A stretch of 64,000 bases of DNA from Dermatemys mawii (GCA_007922305.1 ML677334.1:17339853-17403852); one strand, 5' to 3'; counted from the stretch's first letter, positions 23,045 to 36,360 are shown. The notes: generated by a model not told the origin, from the letters alone. A program made the numbers and translations.

Positions 23045-25789
23045 CATACCTGCATTTATGCAGACTTATTGTGCACCAGTTAAACTGAAATTACCATCTT
23101 AGTATGGCTAGAAGAAACCCTTGAGCTAATCACAGATTTTATACGGAGAAGTGAAACAATTTGGTTGTCATGTCCATTCCACTATTATTTCAGTGTTGAT
23201 TCCTATAAATTCCTGAGTTCTTTCCTGGGTATTTTGTCCTGTCAATTTTTAACTGACTTATCTGATGGGGCTTCCACCATTTCCCAACAGGAGTATTATC
23301 ACAGAAACTAATAAGCATGCTTGGAACTGCTTTCAGAATTCCCTCAGAACTGCCTACACTACTTGTATTGGGCTCTAGGCTGAGCAACCTGTTCTTCAAG
23401 CCAGATTTAGGAACATGACGCTGATTTAATAGTCTAAACTTGGCTCTCTAGCATTCTGCTACATCATTGCAAAGCCAAAAACCTAACACTAGCGTATCTT
23501 AAATAGACTACAGTCGTTGGGCATGATCCCAAACTATCGACTTCCACAGACTTTGAATCAAACCCTGAAGTTGCAGTCCCAAGATGTTTCAGACCCATTA
23601 GAATTCAAAACAACGATTAGTACTCTCAGATTTTCTTATGTGCTTAATTATGTCAGATGTAATTAGGATCTCTAGGTTATATAAGATAAACCCCAGAGAC
23701 CATGTTCTGAAGCTATATTGGTATAAATGATTAATGATTCACTTTTAAAAAAAACACTTACACACACTATGAAGTTTTTCCCTTTAGTTTAATCAGTGAG
23801 ATCATTGCTGAGAGATTCATTACTTATATTGAACTGGCAGTTATACATTAAAATGGAATAATTCATACACTGACTATTAAACGTGTGTAATGAAGCTTTC
23901 AAAAGTCTTTGCCTAACTAAATGTGATTGTAAGAACACAATAGATAGAAGGTTACTGTAGAGGATGAAAGGCTATGGCATGTTACAAAGCAAAATGATGC
24001 TTCTAATCATCTTTGAGTAATGATGATACATTTCAACACACACCATTGGGTAATTAAGGCAACATCTCATGCTTTGTAAAATCTCTTGTTTGATCTGTTG
24101 TTAGTTTTGTAAATGCCACGTAATCTCCAAATGTCAGTCATCCTTTTAGAATAAGGCCTATTATCTCATCCAGTTTTCCCTTCTATGATTTAACTTTCAT
24201 CTACGTACTGTGGAAAATATTTTACTTTCCTTTGGAATCTTTTTTCTTGTCACTTGCTTTTTTCTTTATTCATTGATTAGAATGGACATTTTTCTTTAAA
24301 ATATTCATCTCTGCTGTGCATTGGGCAGAGGTGGGAGGGATAGTAAATTTCAAATTGCTTGATAAAACTTACCTATAGGTTTAAAGATTCAGTTTTCTTT
24401 GAAAGATATATAGTTTAATTTAATCTGAACATCTCTCTCCACTGAAGATGACGGGAATTGGTTTTGGTGTATTTATTGGTTTTTAATTTTGTAGTTTTGG
24501 TTTCAAACTCTTATCTGCAATGGAAAATTCGATTGTGTGTTTGTAACAAATATACCAACTCCCATACAACATGCAGTAAACAAGAAAGGTCGTATTTAAA
24601 ATTCTACCAGCTGTTTGCATTAGATCCTAAGGTTAACTGTGAATAGCTGACTTGATTGTATACATGACAGTCTTATCTATGCTGAGTACTATATCACTCC
24701 TAACCTTGTGTTAGTTAACCACAGTACCAGCATTCAGTTCTTTGCAAAATTTTACATAACAAATGACAGAGCCAATACTAATCAGGTACATTAAATAATC
24801 TGCCTCATCTCAGTTCAAAGTCCAAATCCAACCAATCAGCTCATCTGCAATGCAAATACCTATTTGCATGGAGGAAAGAAAATACAAATTTTAAAATATT
24901 ATAAAGGATGCCATGAGAAACTTTTTCCCACCTAAGAAAATCCTCCAATGGCATGAGAAACTAACCTTTGGCAGCTCAATATGTAAAAGGTCCTGCTACC
25001 CCAATTGTTGCATAATTATCATTGGCACTCTGAGGGCATGGAATACTGGTGGGTTTGCACATCCATTTTGCTGTTGATTAGTTACAAGAAAATGAGAACT
25101 TTGCAAACAGGACTGTCTACAAACCCCTTACTGAGCAGAGGCAGAAGAGGGAGGGGAGCCTCTCCTGCCTATAGGCAAGCAGGCTGACTCCTATGCAGCT
25201 AGCAGTCTGCCAGTCATGTAGGCAGGCACCCTCAGCTGCAACCAATAAAGGAAACAAAGCATATTATTAAATGTGAGAGCTCAGAGAAGGAAGGAAAGTA
25301 GGAAGGCCTGGAATAGTGATGGGGAAACACTCTGCCTCTGGCTGTCTCCAGAAACATGTCTCAAGAGGACTAAAGCAGACTTCTAGGCCTAATTAGAGAG
25401 CAGGACCAAGAACTACTCTGAGATGGGGCAAACAAAAGAGAGCCAGTCAGGGGGAGTACAGACACTAAATGACCACATCAAAGACTACTGACAGAGGCAT
25501 TTCATGATAATAAAAGGAAAAGGCTTGAAACCGCTTACTCCATTGGCTTTGGGATGAAAGGTATCAATGGAGAAAAATGATTCTTTAGCTGTGCAAAGAA
25601 CCCAGGAGCCTTTTGAGAAGAATCTGAATCATAGATCCATAGGTCATAGAACTGATTCCAGTTTAGGTTTTTGTTTGGTGAAAGATCTCCTCCAATACTC
25701 AAAAGGGTTAGAATGCAGCTGTTTTTGAAAGAAGCTGAAAGAGATTCAGAGTTTTATTTATGCGAGAGAAGACAGTATATAATCACACA
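23045..25789. other. intergenic, nothing recognised
   Basis: AT-rich, with only chance open frames. No repeat boundary could be placed. Confidence 0.35.
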
Positions 25790-27612
25790 ATGATAGTACA
25801 TATCTCACTGCACTTCTTGACTCCTTTTCCCCTTTACATTGGGTCAGAGGTGCCCATAATTCTTCAGTGCACCTTCTGGTCCATTGCATGGGTCTGTGAG
25901 TTCCAGTCCTTTTCTCCTCAAACTTCTCAACAGAGACTCTTTCCATCATATCCTCAGTCTTCCACATCCTTTCTTGCTGTCCTCTTCCTTCCATGCTTTC
26001 TTTGCTGGTCATTCTTCTGTTCTTATCACCCTTCCGGCCCACTTGAACACACAATATGACCTATCTTCTTCCTAATTTCTTCCATGCACACGCTGTCTAA
26101 CCTTCACATACTTGCCATTCTCCTCTGTGTATTTTCTACTTCTATCTTTTTTCTTCGGTCTCTAAGACCCACTGTTTCCAAACCATACAGCAGGAAGGGA
26201 TAAACACGTACAGCATATACTTTTCCTTTCAGTTTGTTACTTAATTGCCACTCAGACAATACTCCTCCCACCTTTTCCACTGCCACGCATACACATTGTG
26301 TTTTTCTTCAATTCTCCTGATCACTTTCCAATGGCACTAAGTGTGCTTCTGAAGTATACAAATTCTTTCTTCTGATTCAGTTTCTCTCTTGAAAATTCAA
26401 CTAACAGCTCTTCTGACACTTTTCCTACTTGCATAACTTCAGTTTTCTTTGTGTTTATCTTCAAACCATGATCTTTAAACACATATGCCCACTCTCTGAT
26501 AACATATTTCCCAAATTCCACTTTATCAGCCAAAAATACCAGATCATCAACATACATTAGTTTTCTCTGTAGCTCCATAGAGCTTAGTTCTCCTACTAAT
26601 TAACTTTATAACTAGGATGAAGAGAAGTGAACTGCTCACACTCTATTGTCTCAATCCCACCATCACCTCCAAAATTCATTGAAATTCCATGTATTGTTGA
26701 GCTCTTCACCCCTGATACAGTCCCTCCGTCATCTTCACTTCAGACCCCCCTCTAATCCATTTTACTACTCCAGACACCAGCTCTTGTAGAACCAAGTTGT
26801 ATGCTTTCTCAAGATCAATGAATGTTACGTAGCAGTTATGCCTCCATTTATCATTTTTTCAAACTTCTGAACCACTGAAAATATTATGTATTGGAAGGGA
26901 AGGAGTACTATAAAGCCACATTGCTCCTTTCCTATATTTTCTTCCATCTGGCACCGCAGTCTTGCCTCCAAAACACTCTCAAAGATTTTGAGGGACTGTG
27001 TTAACAGGGTGATGTACCAATAGGTATTTTGATTATTTTGCATTACCCTTACCCCTTCAAAAAGGCACAATCAACCCATTCTTCAGTCATCCGGTATCCT
27101 AGTTTGATCCCAGCAAGCACATCATAATCTATGAAGCCATTTGCTCTAGTATCTTCAACTGACTTGATCATAGCAACTATTATCTCATCTTTTTCAGAGG
27201 CTTCATCTTATACTGCTGCTACTTCCTGTACAGATACCTTCTGAGGCTTCTCCATAACTGTCAATGGTGCTTGCACTTGGAACTCTGTTTTCTCACTTAA
27301 CAGCATTTGGAATTTTGTTCCCCATAACTCTACCACCTCCTTAGTCACCCAGCAGTTCCCATCCTTCACACACAGATTTTTTCACATTTTATGTTTCATT
27401 GTTTCTCTCTTCTGCCATACTAAAAACTAACTTTCTGACATCTTCCTTCAGCTTTCTGTATAATTCCTCTACAGCCTCCATTCTTGCCATGGCAACTGCC
27501 GTTTTAGTCTTCTTTTTTTACCTGCTTGTATGCATTTTTGATTTTCATTATCACACCCTGCTGCCTCAAACTCTTTGAATAATTCATTCATTTTTAACTT
27601 CTCTTCTGCAGC
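25790..27612 (-). pseudogene. non-LTR retrotransposon (LINE) reverse-transcriptase remnant, 3' part
   Basis: On the minus strand, in order: an LYRKLKEDVRK-like linker (about 27450-27490), ITLLTQSLKIFESVLEARL (about 26960-27020), FIDLEKAY (near 26800-26823), the catalytic-loop segment MYVDDLVFLADK followed by GLKINTKKTEVMQVGKV (26430-26560), KLKGKVYAVRVYPFLLYGLET (about 26180-26245), and a C-terminal KKAW...RIRWKESLL-like stretch (about 25900-26000). This is the usual order of a LINE reverse transcriptase and its C-terminal region. Many frameshifts and stops, and loss of most central blocks, make it inactive. It is not CR1 by wording; the clade (RTE-, Rex- or Jockey-like) was not resolved. A large insertion separates it from its 5' part at 28776. 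Confidence 0.75.
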
Positions 27613-27616
27613 GGAC

Positions 27617-28775
27617 TGCCACCTCCAGCTTATTCACTTACCATGCTGGACTGGGATCCCAGTGGTAGCCAGTTGTGGTTAGGGTGAACTGCAGAGAATG
27701 GGGCAGACAATCCCCAAAAAGAGGGTGGATATTCCAGTACTTAGATTTACTAAGCCACCATAAAACAGCTTCTTTATAACCTTATTGGTTACTCAGAAGT
27801 CCAAACACAGTTTCCTTAAAGTGATCCAACCTGAGGCCTCTGTCTGGGTATTTAAGTTAAAGATGATGATTTCTGAAAATCTTAGTTCACCATATAAAAG
27901 AAAAGGATCTACTAATCCCAAGGGTCAGACACATTATCTCTCAGGATAATTAATGTTTTAGATCTTACCCAAATACATGCTAGAGCCAATTCTTATTAAC
28001 TAAATTAAAATGTATTAAAATATAAAAGAGGGCATGGTTAAAAGATCAATATATATTCAGACATGAGTTCAGTTCTTAAGATTCAGATTCATAGCAGAGA
28101 TGGTGAGCTTTGTAGTTACAAAGAGTTTTTTTCAGAAATAGTCCATAGGTTATAGTCCAATGTTTATATTTCAGGGTGATCCAGTTAGAACTGGGATCTC
28201 AGTCCTTGTGGCTTAAGCTTCCCCTGCATGAAACTTCAAGCAGATCTGAGATGACAGAATTAGGACCCAAAGGCCTTTTTATATAGTGTTCTAGCATTCA
28301 CTTGAACATACAGTCTCAGTAAATAATAGGCCTTTGTTGTAGCCTTCAACTTCCTAAACACTACCAGTAATTAGTTACACAAATTAACATAGGACAACTT
28401 AGGCAGTCTGTTACAAACTTCCAAGAGACATATAGACAATGACATAATTTCACCCAAGATTCATCTAAATGTTAATATACCCTTTTGATCTCAAAATCAA
28501 TAGTTATAGTGACAGACAGGAATAGTCTTTACGGTTTGCATCCAAGCTACACATAATTAGTATTACTTCTAACAATATAGATTTGCATTTCAGTTCTAGC
28601 CTATTTAGCAAGAATGGCCCTGATATAGGTAATTCAGCCTGCAAGCTGTTTAACTTTTTCTGGCCATGAGTTAGATTTTGTATAAAATTATAACCATGCA
28701 AACCATTGTTGCTACCACTGCTATATAATTGCAGCAAATCTTAATCAGACAATGTTACACATGCATTCTGCCACA
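27617..28775 (-). mobile_element. solo-LTR-like insertion inside the LINE
   Basis: On the minus strand this starts TGTGGCAGAATGC (at 28775) and ends GGAGGTGGCA (at 27617), with TG...CA ends and 1159 bp between. A TATA box lies in 'ACACTATATAAAAAGGCC' (plus 28274-28291), about 490 bp from the start, as in an LTR promoter. LINE-like sequence is present on both outer sides. No protein-coding interior exists, consistent with a solo LTR left by recombination. A clear target duplication was not found, so the exact ends may be off by a few bases. Confidence 0.6.
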
Positions 28776-28995
28776 CATAGTCTTTACTCCTTGATTAAAC
28801 ATTCTGTGATCTTCCTCCACGGTCTTCCTTGTCATTGACAAAGCATGAAAGCCTTCCTTTAGCCGCTGTCTCACGGAACTCCTAAATTTCGCCTTCATTT
28901 TACATAACACCAACACAATTTCTTCCTCAATGTCATTCTCTTTTCTGTTTTCTCAGGGTTATTGTCAGATTTTTTAGCTATTAATATTGTTCTGC
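28776..28995 (-). pseudogene. LINE remnant, 5' side of the interrupted copy
   Basis: The minus strand has an open stretch reading ENDIEEEIVLVLCKMKAKF then RQRLKEGFHALSMTRK (about 28825-28955), a basic, helical linker-like sequence of the sort that precedes the reverse transcriptase in LINEs. Assignment to the same element as 25790-27612 rests on strand, order and adjacency across the insertion. Confidence 0.45.
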
Positions 28996-30339
28996 CACAG
29001 ATTCACTCAGTAGAAGTATACCCTTTACCTCTTTGACCATTTTTAATAAATTATAAATGGCATGGGAGGTGGGAAGTTGGCCAGCGGATGATGCTTTATT
29101 TCTAAATGTAAACCCTATTCTGGTGCATTACCCGCCCGCCCCCCAGTCATTTATTTTTTGAATAGCAGATGTAGTGCATGGCTTTGTTTAATCACAACAG
29201 CCTTCTGACGTCGTCAGTGAACCTGCTATTCAGTTTAAACTTGTTCTTGACGTCAAGAGCAATTTAAAATGCCAATTTTTTGATATGGCTTTAAAGAAAC
29301 AGGGAGTACACAGTAACATTTCTGGTCATTTAGCTAACTTATCTCTATTCAGTGGAAATACAACAAAGATGTAAATCTTAAGAGTAAGCAGGTAAGGTCA
29401 GAATAAAATGGTGCATCTATTTTTTTCAGAAATCTTAAATAGTCTATATTTGCTGCCCCATACAATTTACTGTAAGCATTTTGTTGATTGTTACCAGCAG
29501 TGAAATCTTGCCCCCGTTAAATCAATAGGGGTTTTGTTATGGACTTCAATGCAATTAGTTTGTAACCTGGGGGGTTCTGAAAGGGAAGACTGTGGATTAA
29601 AGTCAGTATTGGGAGGCATGGTTTCTCTTTCTCCATTCACTGCAAACTGAGAATACCTTCTATGGACAGAAATCATTCGGCAAGTTTCATAAATCATCTG
29701 GAAGAATTAGAACAACAAGGCAGACATGGATTTCCTCAAAGGAACTGTGAAATCAGTTCATGGAGACGGGACCACTGCTCTTCCTCAAATTCTTTTCTTA
29801 TGATTTTGCCTTCGTCTCCACTCCCTTTGTTCCAGGTCACATTGCTTGTGTTGTGTTCAAAATATGTTGTAGAAATTAGGATGTGGTAGCCTTCCCTCAG
29901 ATGTTTTGCCTTCCCTATATATCCCTACAGTAAATTATTCTAATTATAGAATTGCCTCACTGGTTAAGTTATTATTCACAATTAGAGATGACTGAGATTT
30001 TTTCAGATTTTGATGAAAATTTTTCCTTTTAAGTCAGGTTAGAGATTTGTAAGATTTTGACAAATTCTCTGCATGAGGATTCTCAATGCCCATTGAAATC
30101 AAATGGTTGATGCTGTCTACTGGAGTTTTTCTGTTGATTTCAAGGGTACAAACCTGAAGATGTCTCTGATTAAGGGGATCCAGGCTTGGTTCACTGGGAG
30201 TTGATCACCACTTTGCAGGCTTAAGCACTGTCATCTGAATTTTAAAAAATAAATGTTAATTTGGGTGCTTCTGGATTTTGGAGGCTCAGAGACATTTTCA
30301 GGTTTGTACCAACCAAGAGTGACATTTTCAAACATCCCT
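28996..30339. other. intergenic, nothing recognised
   Basis: No gene. Frames at 29491-29889 on both strands lack domain resemblance. Confidence 0.35.
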
Positions 30340-30911
30340 AAGGTCCTGATCCTCAAAGCAATAACTTCCGGGAAAAAAGCCACTTCCTGGGAACTTCTTC
30401 TGGTGTTTGCCCTTCCCCAAGCACCAGCTGTCTTGACTGGCTACCTTCTTCCTAGCTTCAGAACAGCTCCTAGCTGCATCTAGGGATGCCAGGGTGTCTT
30501 TCTCCTCCTCCGCACCCTCGCTCCCACTTTCCTCCTCCTCCTCTTGCTGTTGCCTTGTTGAACTGGCCTCTGAAGTGTCCCTGTGGTCCTCAGAGTGAAG
30601 GTGAGGTCACCCCAAGTATCACATTCAGCTCTTTGTAGAAACGGCAGGTCGTGCGGTCAGCACTGGAGTGGTGATTTGCCTCACAGGCTTTGCGATAGGC
30701 ATTCCGCAGCTCCTTCATTTTAACCCTGCACTGCTGTGTGTCCCGCTCATGGCACCTTTCTATCATGTCCCTTGATATCTGCCCCAAAGTATCTGTAATT
30801 TCTGCACCTGGAGTGCAGCTGGGACTAGACAGCTTCCTTCCCCCAAACACTGATGAGGTCCAGCACCTCACTATTGCTCCATACCGGGGATCGCCTGGCG
30901 CATGGAGGCAT
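30340..30911 (-). pseudogene. Myb/SANT-like DNA-binding protein pseudogene of a Harbinger-type element
   Basis: Starting from an ATG at 30911 (minus), one frame reads ARRSPVWSNSEVLDLISVWG then KEAV and a stop; the reading continues in another frame (30590-30790) with ERCHERDTQQCRVKMKELRN and CRFYKELNVILG. This is a trihelix/Myb-SANT-like domain: a W-containing first helix, the 'RDTQQCRVKMKELRNAYRK' third helix, then the 'CRFYKEL' end. Another shift near 30600 leads to an acidic tail (QQQEEEEESGSEGAEEEKD). Such genes accompany PIF/Harbinger transposases and are multiplied in turtle genomes. At least one stop and two frameshifts make it non-functional. Confidence 0.72.
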
Positions 30912-31317
30912 GGTCACCTGGAAAGATGCACTGAGAGCACTCCATGCCTGGCTGAGCAAACAGGAAGGGGATTTTCAAAATTCTCAGAATTTAAAGGGTG
31001 GCTCTGACGGTCGGTCACCTGAGGGCAGGGCAGTAGAGTTCAAAGTGATGACCAGAGTGGCTAAAACAGGCATTGTGGGACACTTCTGGAGGCTGATCAG
31101 AGTGCATTAACAGACCAGGGCATCCACACTGGTGCCATGGCATTCCAGCAGGCGGCACATCAAACATTATTCCTCTTACCTATGTGGATTAGCAGGAGCA
31201 CTCTAGCTGCAGAGTCAGAGAGCTCAATGAGCCTTGCCAGTGTGTACCACTTGGGTTATGAGTTAGAGCACATGGGACTGCTTTAATGCACTCTAACTTG
31301 CAAGTGTAGCCTTCCCC
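30912..31317 (-). mobile_element. 5' flank and terminal repeat of the Harbinger-type element
   Basis: The stretch upstream of the Myb-like pseudogene ends at about 31317 in 'CTAACTTGCAAGTGTAGCC'. Read on the minus strand this gives a 'GGCTACACTTGCAAGTTAG' terminus resembling the 'TCTACACT' ends of the local MITEs. This supports the pseudogene being cargo of a DNA transposon. The opposite terminus was not located, and no transposase ORF remains. Confidence 0.5.
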
Positions 31318-34016
31318 TTAGGCAGAGCGATGATCTGGTAAGCTGTGGTGTATAATGTCTCCTTTAGAAGCAGTGAATTGGTTAATACTACATGTTTCCA
31401 GTGGACCAGGGCTGGATATTCCAAAGAGATCCTTGGAGAGCAAAAAGGCCAGAGTGCGCCTACCATTAACCTGCTTAGTAACAGTAGGGGCATGCAAGGC
31501 CTGGGAGGTGGGCGAGGGGTAGTACTTGTGTTGCTCATGGCTCACAGGCCTGGCTCCCCCCAGGAAGCATCACACAAGGTTACAAAGGAGGCCAATGGCA
31601 GAGCTCAAAATACAAACCTGACCAGACTCAACTATCACCCACTAGACTGCATTAGACAGACAATGTAAAAGGGGCAAAATTTGTCACGTGCTGCTTCATG
31701 TACTGTACTGCTCTGAAAAGCAACTTCACAAGAACAGCATTGGGGACTGTTATGTTTACCTTTCTGTTTGGAAATGTTCCATTTATAAGTACAACTGTTT
31801 CTTTCCTCCTTTCTTTCCTACTGATATTTCTGCAGTGTTAACATGGGATTTGAGATTTAGGGTTTTTTTATCTTGATGATGTACAAGAGAAATGGAAGCA
31901 TAATTTGCTCTGTACTTTTTAGACAAGGGAAATGTCTGTCAAGTAACAAGGGGGCATTTTTACACAGTCACTTTTCAAAGTAGAACTGCATTTTAAGGGG
32001 AAGATGAGATGAAACAAAACCTTGCCACACTTGTTTGATACTGTTACCTTTTAGCAGTTCTCGCTTGTAAAACTGAAATGGGAATAATCTACTTGAAAAT
32101 ACTAATGTCATCCAACAGCACATAACATCAAAAAAATCTACCCTTCCAGAATCAATTAGTTATTTATCTTCTTGCTTCATCTATCATAAGGTGAACTTTA
32201 CAGAAAGAAGGGATCATCTTTAAAATTCATATCTATTTAAAAATGTATGCAGCTCTGACCTTTACATCAAAGGAGACTGGTTATTTGTTTTCATCTTTTG
32301 ATAATATCTGATTCATCATAAGATTTTCTGATAAATTAGAGTTTAAAATGAAACCAACCCTGTACAATGCTGAGGAAAACCAGGTGGTATGTATGGGGTG
32401 GATTAGGTGTTGGGGAGCTGAACTATGGCATTTTATAAATTATAAATTTTTACTTGCCTGTGGCTTGCATGAAGCATTCCATAGAGTTAAGTGATCATAC
32501 CACTACATAATACTAACAACTTACGCATATTTTGAGTTAAATAAAGAGTTTAATAAAATAGGCAGAATCAGCTTTAGAAAATATAGGCTTCAGGGACTTG
32601 ATCATAAGATCATTAGTTGTTCCTATACGATGAACAATAAGTAAATTATCAGTGCTAATCATTTGCTCATATGGGGACTCATCTGAAAAATGGGAATTCT
32701 TTTCTTTAAAAATAATTCAGACAAAAGGGAAAAATAGTTTCAATATTTCAATAGTTCAAAATATTGCTGATTTTTTTGTGTGTGTGAGAAAAGGAAAAAA
32801 AATCATTCAGATTCCTCTCCCCTTAAAAAGGGAAGAAAAGCAGAGAGAAAACTTGGGAGAAACAAACAAAAAATGCCAAACAAAAAATAGTTTCTTTTCA
32901 ATTTCTTGTGAATTGATTCAAAATTATTTTTTTTCATTTCAAGTCATTTCACTGAACAAGGAGAAGACTTCAAACAACATGAAAAACTGTTTGCAATATT
33001 TTTTTAAAGAGTTGTATGTATGAAACTGCTCCTTTGCCAGCTGTATGACTGAAATTGAGAATTATCTATTACAGATGAAGACCTAAAGGTCAGGTTTAAA
33101 AAAAGAGGGCCTATATCTCACCTCCTTGATGCCAATGGAGTTACACTGATATAACACCAAGGTCACAGAATGGAGAATTGGGATCACTTTATTGCTGCAA
33201 TAAACAGTGATTTGCTCATGCAGACTATTTTCATTATGGGAATATATTCATGCAAGTGCTTCTTCAGAGTGACACAACTGCATCTTAGCACATACTTGGT
33301 TGAAATGCCACCCACATCAACAGATGGGGGAAATTGATGGGGCTGGTGGTGAAAGGGGGAGAGTCCCAGTAGCAAGGGAGGGAGACTTTGTCCAAGGGAC
33401 AATTGGTAACTCCTCTCCCTGGAAGTCTCTGGCACTCATTGGCACGCTAAGGGAGAGGAGTGCTCATTGGCCAGCAGTCCCTGACTCCCAGGATTTAACT
33501 CAGTGCAAGGGCCATGTGGAACCTCTTTCGGCTCCATTCCAGCAGAGATAAAAGACCTGGGATTTTGGTGATGGGCCCTGGGCTCATGTGATAGGGTGAG
33601 ACCTTGTGTCCCCTACAGGCCAGTGTTCTCATCCTGCTGCACCTTTGTCCCTCTCACTTAGACAGCTGAGTCCTCGGGGGCAGGCCAAGGAGAGCCATTC
33701 TATATTATGGGTTATATGGTTAGAGCCCTGTAACCATATAAATGTCTAGTATCAGTGAGTATGGGTGATGGGCGGGCAGTGCTCCTTCTCTGTATTAAAA
33801 TTTAATGAAAGTTGTGGTCTGCTGTTTAATTCCATGCATGGGTCTGTCCTCAGTTTGCCACGGTGTCCATATAAATGGCACTTTGGAAGTGTCTTGGATA
33901 GGTAAGATCTGCCAATATGAGCAAACTTCCCCTCCCACACCCACACCTTCCCTGTCATTCTCTCTTCTGTGAGCTGAAGCTAACAAATTGGATGAAATAG
34001 TAATAAGTGCTTAAGT
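31318..34016. other. intergenic, nothing recognised
   Basis: No gene. The 123-codon frame at 32652-33023 is AT-rich, lysine/asparagine-heavy, has no domain and is probably chance. 33300-33700 is GC-richer and could be repeat-derived. Confidence 0.35.
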
Positions 34017-34180
34017 GTGTCATGAATATAGGGGAAGGCTAATTATATGCAGTAGCATAAAATCCCTCCTTGGCAGCTATACTGGATTGCTTTACCTGTA
34101 AGGAGTTAAGGAGTTCAAATAACCTAATTGGTACTTAACCAGAAGGACCAATGGGGAAAGATGATGCTTTGAATTCTGAG
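34017..34180 (+). repeat. LTR 5'-end fragment
   Basis: It starts TGTCATGAATATAGGGGAAG and includes 'AATCCCTCCTTGGCAGC', 'CCTGTAAGGAGTTAAGGAG' and 'GACCAATGGGGAAAGATGA'. This order matches the beginning of an LTR family I recall in turtle genomes. The rest is lost or too diverged to trace. Confidence 0.45.
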
Positions 34181-35919
34181 TGGATTTTTTGTTGTTTTCT
34201 TAGCGCCCTCTGTCAACTACCTGTCATCCAATTAAGTTTCAATTAATATACATGGGTGGGTATTAGAGTGACTGTGTGCTGAGTTAGCTCCTGAGTCAGC
34301 ATGACCTGTTTAATGCTTTTTAAGGAAAAAACACACCCTAGATTCTGTATTTAAAAAGTATTCCTGATCAAGAGGTACAAACTGCTTTAATACTCTGTGC
34401 TAAAGACAGAGAATACAATTGAATTGCTTCTTAAAGATCACATGGAATGGTATAAAAGTAGAAATACTTGTCTAAAATTAACAGTGTTGCTGTGCTGGAG
34501 ATTATATAGAGTCCCCTTTATGACATTATTAACAATATCCTAAAACTTTGTTGGAGACCCAATGTATAGGAATAAGATAGTATCCCTTTAAAACGTTTGC
34601 GAGCCCTCTTGTGGATCTCATTGTGCTCTGTGTCTTAGAAGCCAATAAAAAATCAGTCAAAGCAGCAGTATATATGTAGTTAGGCCTGGAATGTTTCTGG
34701 TTAGTTAGTAAACATGGCTGTTTGTGACCCAACCATGCCCATGTTATTTTTACATGTTGGTTGTTGAATATAGAGTAAAAGGATGCAACTGAAACATAAA
34801 CCTTCACCTGTGGAAATATAAATTTATGGGATTCCTAATCACGTTCTTTTGTCTACTTCCATTGGTGAAAGCTGTTACAAATAATAGATAGTTGCTTCTG
34901 TTACCCACTGGTAATGGAAGAGCTAATGGATCAAGTTCAGAAATAACAGGGCCATTTCTTTTAATTAAAATATTTATATATTCTCAGATATCTCTAAGAA
35001 CAGGAAAACTGATAGATTTTAGCCTCACAGAGCTGAATTCTTATCTCGTGGCTTCAAGATGTTACTCTTGTTCCCTGGTAAGCTTCCTCAAAGTAAAGAT
35101 GGAAACAATTATTTTTCAACTATGCTGAAGTTAAAGCTTTTTTTTCCCATGCAGATTACTTCTAAAGATAAAGATGAATTGGGCACTGAAGATTAATTAT
35201 CTATTCAATTTCCTTCTCAATTATATTTTCTATTTGTACCATTTTGTATAATTTATGGCCATGATTTATATGCCAGAGCCAAGCAATAGAGTTTGTTTTC
35301 TGTCCAAAGGTTATTTTGTAGACTTTTTTATTCTAAGGTTTCATTTAAAAAAATATATGGTGGTTTTACTTGTGCTACTTAGACCTTAGAATTACTATCC
35401 AGCTTCTTGTTTGGATACATTTTGAAACTGCAATCAATTTTTTTTAAAAACATCTACCAGACAATATTGCCCACTGACTTTTTAACATTATTTGATAAGT
35501 ACTTTTTATTGCTCAAATTTTTGGAAAACAATAATCCCAAAGAAGACTCTATTGAGAAGAGGGAATTACTAGAAATAATTTTACACACAAAATTCCTAAG
35601 TAACAGACACTTGTTCCCTAATATCAGTAAAATGGGTTGTGAAGAAATGAATTTTTCCAGTTCTGCAGGAAAATCAGAAAATTTGCTGTACACTTTGCCA
35701 TGCACAAGGAAGACCACAGACTCAGTAGTCATCAGGTGTGGTGGTGGTGGTGTTTTTAATTAAGTCCTTTCATCCTAAAAGTAACTTTTTAGGGGAACTG
35801 CACTTTTTGAAGGTATTCTGGTACTATGATTACCATGAGCTAATTTGACCATATTTATTTGCTTCAAACATTTATTGCTGCTTGAATTTTTCTGTCCTCA
35901 GCTGCCAGATACAATGGGC
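34181..35919. other. intergenic, nothing recognised
   Basis: AT-rich with chance frames on both strands (for example 35407-35763). No repeat identified. Confidence 0.35.
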
Positions 35920-36011
35920 TTGCAATTTTAATGTTGTGCACAGTTCAGTCACTGAGAGGCTAAGTACTTTAATTAGTGCTTCTGGGAGAGGAGTACAAAG
36001 GGTTTGAAGTC
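35920..36011 (+). repeat. 92-bp direct repeat, copy A
   Basis: It matches 36396-36487 at 88 of 92 positions with no gaps (beginning 'TTGCAATTTTAATGTTGTGC'). A second, shorter repeat brackets it: 'TCTGTCCTCAGC.GCCAGATAC'-like text at 35891 recurs at 36020. Low divergence implies a recent duplication or conversion. Confidence 0.9.
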
Positions 36012-36139
36012 CTCAGCTTCTGTCCTCAGCTTCCAGATACTATATCTTGTTTTGCCTTGTCTGATGCATTAAAAAGCACTCTGTCATATTTTTTCCTTGA
36101 ATGGATTTTAATTAAGTTGCATTTTAACCCTTCCTTGAA

Positions 36140-36360
36140 TAAGCTCGTAGTCTGAGATCCTTTTATGTGTCATTGGAAGGCATGTCTTGTAACCCTTGAA
36201 TCATTCTTGTAGTTCATCTCTTGTAGCTCATTGTTCAACATCTTTTAGAGTATGGACATTATAACTGGACCCAGTATTCTGATGGAAGAATCACAACTGC
36301 AGAATACAAAAGGAGCATTGTCTCTTTACTCGTATTGCCTCAGAGGTGCAAGCAGTGTAT
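36140..36360 (-). repeat. CR1-like LINE fragment
   Basis: Plus-strand phrases 'TCATTCTTGTAGTTCATCTC', 'TGGACATTATAACTGGACC' and 'CAGTATTCTGATGGAAGAATC' (first 20 bases or fewer each) follow the reverse complement of the CR1 region that usually reads 'CTGGACACAGTATTCCAG'. Diverged and non-coding. It lies between the two 92-bp repeats. Confidence 0.55.

Noticed and set aside
32652..33023. 123-codon plus-strand frame
   Set aside because: Lysine/asparagine/phenylalanine-rich because the DNA is AT-rich; no domain, no promoter or polyadenylation logic.
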